Assembly: GCA_030653985.1 (NCBI GenBank)
Contig: JAURYJ010000020.1
Location: forward strand, 1-64,000
Length of the DNA stretch: 64,000 bases
Source of the DNA: Methylobacter sp.
GTDB lineage: Bacteria > Pseudomonadota > Gammaproteobacteria > Methylococcales > Methylomonadaceae
Direction: 5' to 3'
The notes under the pieces are model-generated. The model had not been told where the DNA came from, made no database searches, and saw nothing but the letters and a program-made list of their open reading frames with translations. Positions 62,792 to 64,000 of this stretch are shown piece by piece. Position 1 is the first letter of the stretch. Each line of letters starts with the position of its first letter. Position numbers and translations under genes: made by a program.

Positions 62792-63832
62792 TCAACAACA
62801 CAAGCCGGTCTCTGCCGAGTCACCCTGCGGCCCTGGCGTACAGTCAAACAATCCGAAGTGGCGGGATTTCTCACCCAACACCTGAAAATGCTCGGCATAA
62901 CGGCTGGCGGTCAGCATGTCGGCGGTATTGCCACATACCCGTAGTGGTCGGCCGGTTTCAAAGTGATGATGATCGTCCAAATCAAAAGCATGGGGATGCT
63001 CGGGGATGGTGCCGAGATAGTAGGCCACCTGGCCGTAATCCTCGCAGCGATCTTCCAGTGGTAGCTTGAAAGCGCTGACAGTGACCGAGCTAAACTTGAC
63101 CATGCCGATTTTGGCAGCGACCTCTGAATCGTCGAGACTAATAGGATTTTGTTTGACGACGCGCACATCGGGACAACCCAGTTCGTGCAAAATCCGCCGG
63201 AAGTCTTCCCAATACAAAGCGCCGCCCAGGCATTCTCCCAGCAAAACGGGGTCTTGGCGCAAGGCGGCAGGGATGCGGCGGTCGGCAAAGACGTCGGAAA
63301 AAAAGAGTTCGCCGCCCGGTTTTAGCACCCGGAATATTTCCGCCAGTACCCGTGGTTTTTCCGGTGACAGGTTAATCACGCAATTGGAAACCACGACATC
63401 AATGCTGTTATCGTCGATACCGATAGCCGCCAGATTTTCGATATGTCCGTGCAAAAATTCGACATTGGCATAACCGAAGCGTTCGGCATGCCAATCGCGG
63501 TGACGCGTTGCCACTTCCAGCTGCTCCGGTGTCATATCGACGCCAATCACCCTGCCTTCCGGGCCAACCAGTTTAGACAACAAATAGCAATCGCGGCCAG
63601 AACCGCAGCCCAAATCCAGCACAGTCTTGCCCCACAAAACCGGAGGCAGTGGCGAGCCACAGCCGTAAAAGCGCTCCAGCACTTCCGGGTGCAAACCGGC
63701 CAGTAAGGCTTTTAAGTAACCTGGCATCGCGTCAATACTGCAACAGGCGCTGGTTTTCAGGTCATTACTGGATTGCAAAACCTGTCCATAATAATGACGG
63801 ACGGATTCGCTGATTTCGATGCTGGTAGTCAT
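62792..63832 (-). CDS. arsM: Arsenite S-adenosylmethionine methyltransferase ArsM
   Basis: About 346 residues from MTTSIEISESVRHYYGQVLQ; an in-frame ATG at 63874 is further upstream without better support. SAM motif VLDLGCGSGRDCYLLSKLVG. Arsenic-binding cysteine candidates: KTSACCSID near residue 30, CVINLSPEKPRVLAEIF in the conserved NCVINL motif, and a C-terminal LCC. It methylates As(III) in the cytoplasm and would supply methylarsenicals to ArsS. First gene of an operon with the ECF sigma and anti-sigma genes. Confidence 0.9.
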   Translation of the reverse strand: MTTSIEISESVRHYYGQVLQSSNDLKTSACCSIDAMPGYLKALLAGLHPEVLERFYGCGSPLPPVLWGKTVLDLGCGSGRDCYLLSKLVGPEGRVIGVDMTPEQLEVATRHRDWHAERFGYANVEFLHGHIENLAAIGIDDNSIDVVVSNCVINLSPEKPRVLAEIFRVLKPGGELFFSDVFADRRIPAALRQDPVLLGECLGGALYWEDFRRILHELGCPDVRVVKQNPISLDDSEVAAKIGMVKFSSVTVSAFKLPLEDRCEDYGQVAYYLGTIPEHPHAFDLDDHHHFETGRPLRVCGNTADMLTASRYAEHFQVLGEKSRHFGLFDCTPGPQGDSAETGLCC

Positions 63833-63917
63833 GGGCTTCCTCTCGTGTTTTAAAATAAAAGTCGGCACCAACAACCTGGATGGCGGCTGAACATAATGCC
63901 GTGCATAGTAATACTTT

Positions 63918-63948
63918 ATTAGTCGTTAAGATCAGAAGAAACCTTACA
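63918..63948 (-). promoter_or_regulatory. ECF-type promoter of arsM-sigma-anti-sigma
   Basis: On the minus strand: TGTAAGG (-35), 16 nt, CGACTAAT (-10), about 86 bp before the arsM start. Same boxes as at 59144-59173. Autoregulation by the downstream sigma factor is expected. Confidence 0.7.
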
Positions 63949-64000
63949 AAAATATCCATTAACCCTAAATAAATCGTCAAGTTTAGAATTTTACAAGCTC

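Overview
The window looks like part of a gammaproteobacterial chromosome. The complete pilMNOPQ-aroK-aroB-damX run, secA with a zinc-binding tail, mrcA (PBP1A), hemE and glk are typical of that class. The many short palindromic repeats, the hyp cluster and the metal-handling genes recall aerobic methanotrophs of the Methylococcales, but no methane or methanol oxidation gene is present, so that placement is inference.

Layout. 1-0.9 kb: right-end (omega-RNA-like) sequence of an IS200/IS605 element, a cold-shock gene and tRNA-Ser(GGA). 1.0-9.1 kb: minus-strand run hypF-hypC-hypD-hypE-cinA-uup, covering [NiFe]-hydrogenase maturation, a CinA-like protein and an ABC-F ATPase. 9.4-12.3 kb: a second, solitary omega-RNA-like sequence runs straight into the secA leader. 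12.4-14.7 kb: mrcA, convergent with secA. 15.2-26.4 kb: type IV pilus assembly genes, shikimate genes, a DamX-like protein, hemE, a DUF411 protein and glk. 26.5-37.6 kb: an accessory island starting at tRNA-Thr(CGT). It holds an integrase and HTH/excisionase-like gene, a MobV relaxase fused to primase-like domains, and an HNH nuclease plus Lon-like AAA+ ATPase pair with a divergent XRE regulator. The ATPase gene is split by an IS630-type element. An IS91-type transposase with a tyrosine recombinase follows. 37.7-50.6 kb: a complete C-P lyase (phosphonate) operon phnF-D-C-E1-E2-G-H-I-J-K-L-M-N-P and an upstream phosphate/polyphosphate-type porin, each preceded by Pho boxes. 50.8-55.1 kb: debris of IS110, two serine recombinases, other fragments and short unknown genes. 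55.5-64 kb: metal and metalloid genes. These are a HvfA/bufferin-type RiPP operon (precursor, MNIO enzyme, HvfC, DoxX) ending in the arsenosugar radical SAM gene arsS, a broken mgtC, a mercury uptake operon (merR, merT, merP, CopZ-like) and arsM with an ECF sigma factor and zinc-finger anti-sigma.

How the parts connect. The precursor-peptide operon and the arsM-sigma-anti-sigma operon carry nearly the same ECF-type promoter (TGTAAGG, 15/16 nt, CGACTRAT). This suggests that one sigma factor controls both and so links copper/gold-type RiPP production to arsenic methylation and arsenosugar synthesis. The phn operon and porin share Pho boxes and a second short motif near phnF that may be the PhnF operator. 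A family of palindromes related to GTAGGGGCGA...TCGCCCCTAC lies in frame inside hypF, mrcA (twice), pilP and pilQ and adds residues to working proteins.

The most interesting candidates are the IS-interrupted XRE/AAA+/HNH module, the protein-coding palindromes, the orphan omega-RNA fused to the secA leader, and the RiPP-arsenosugar regulon.
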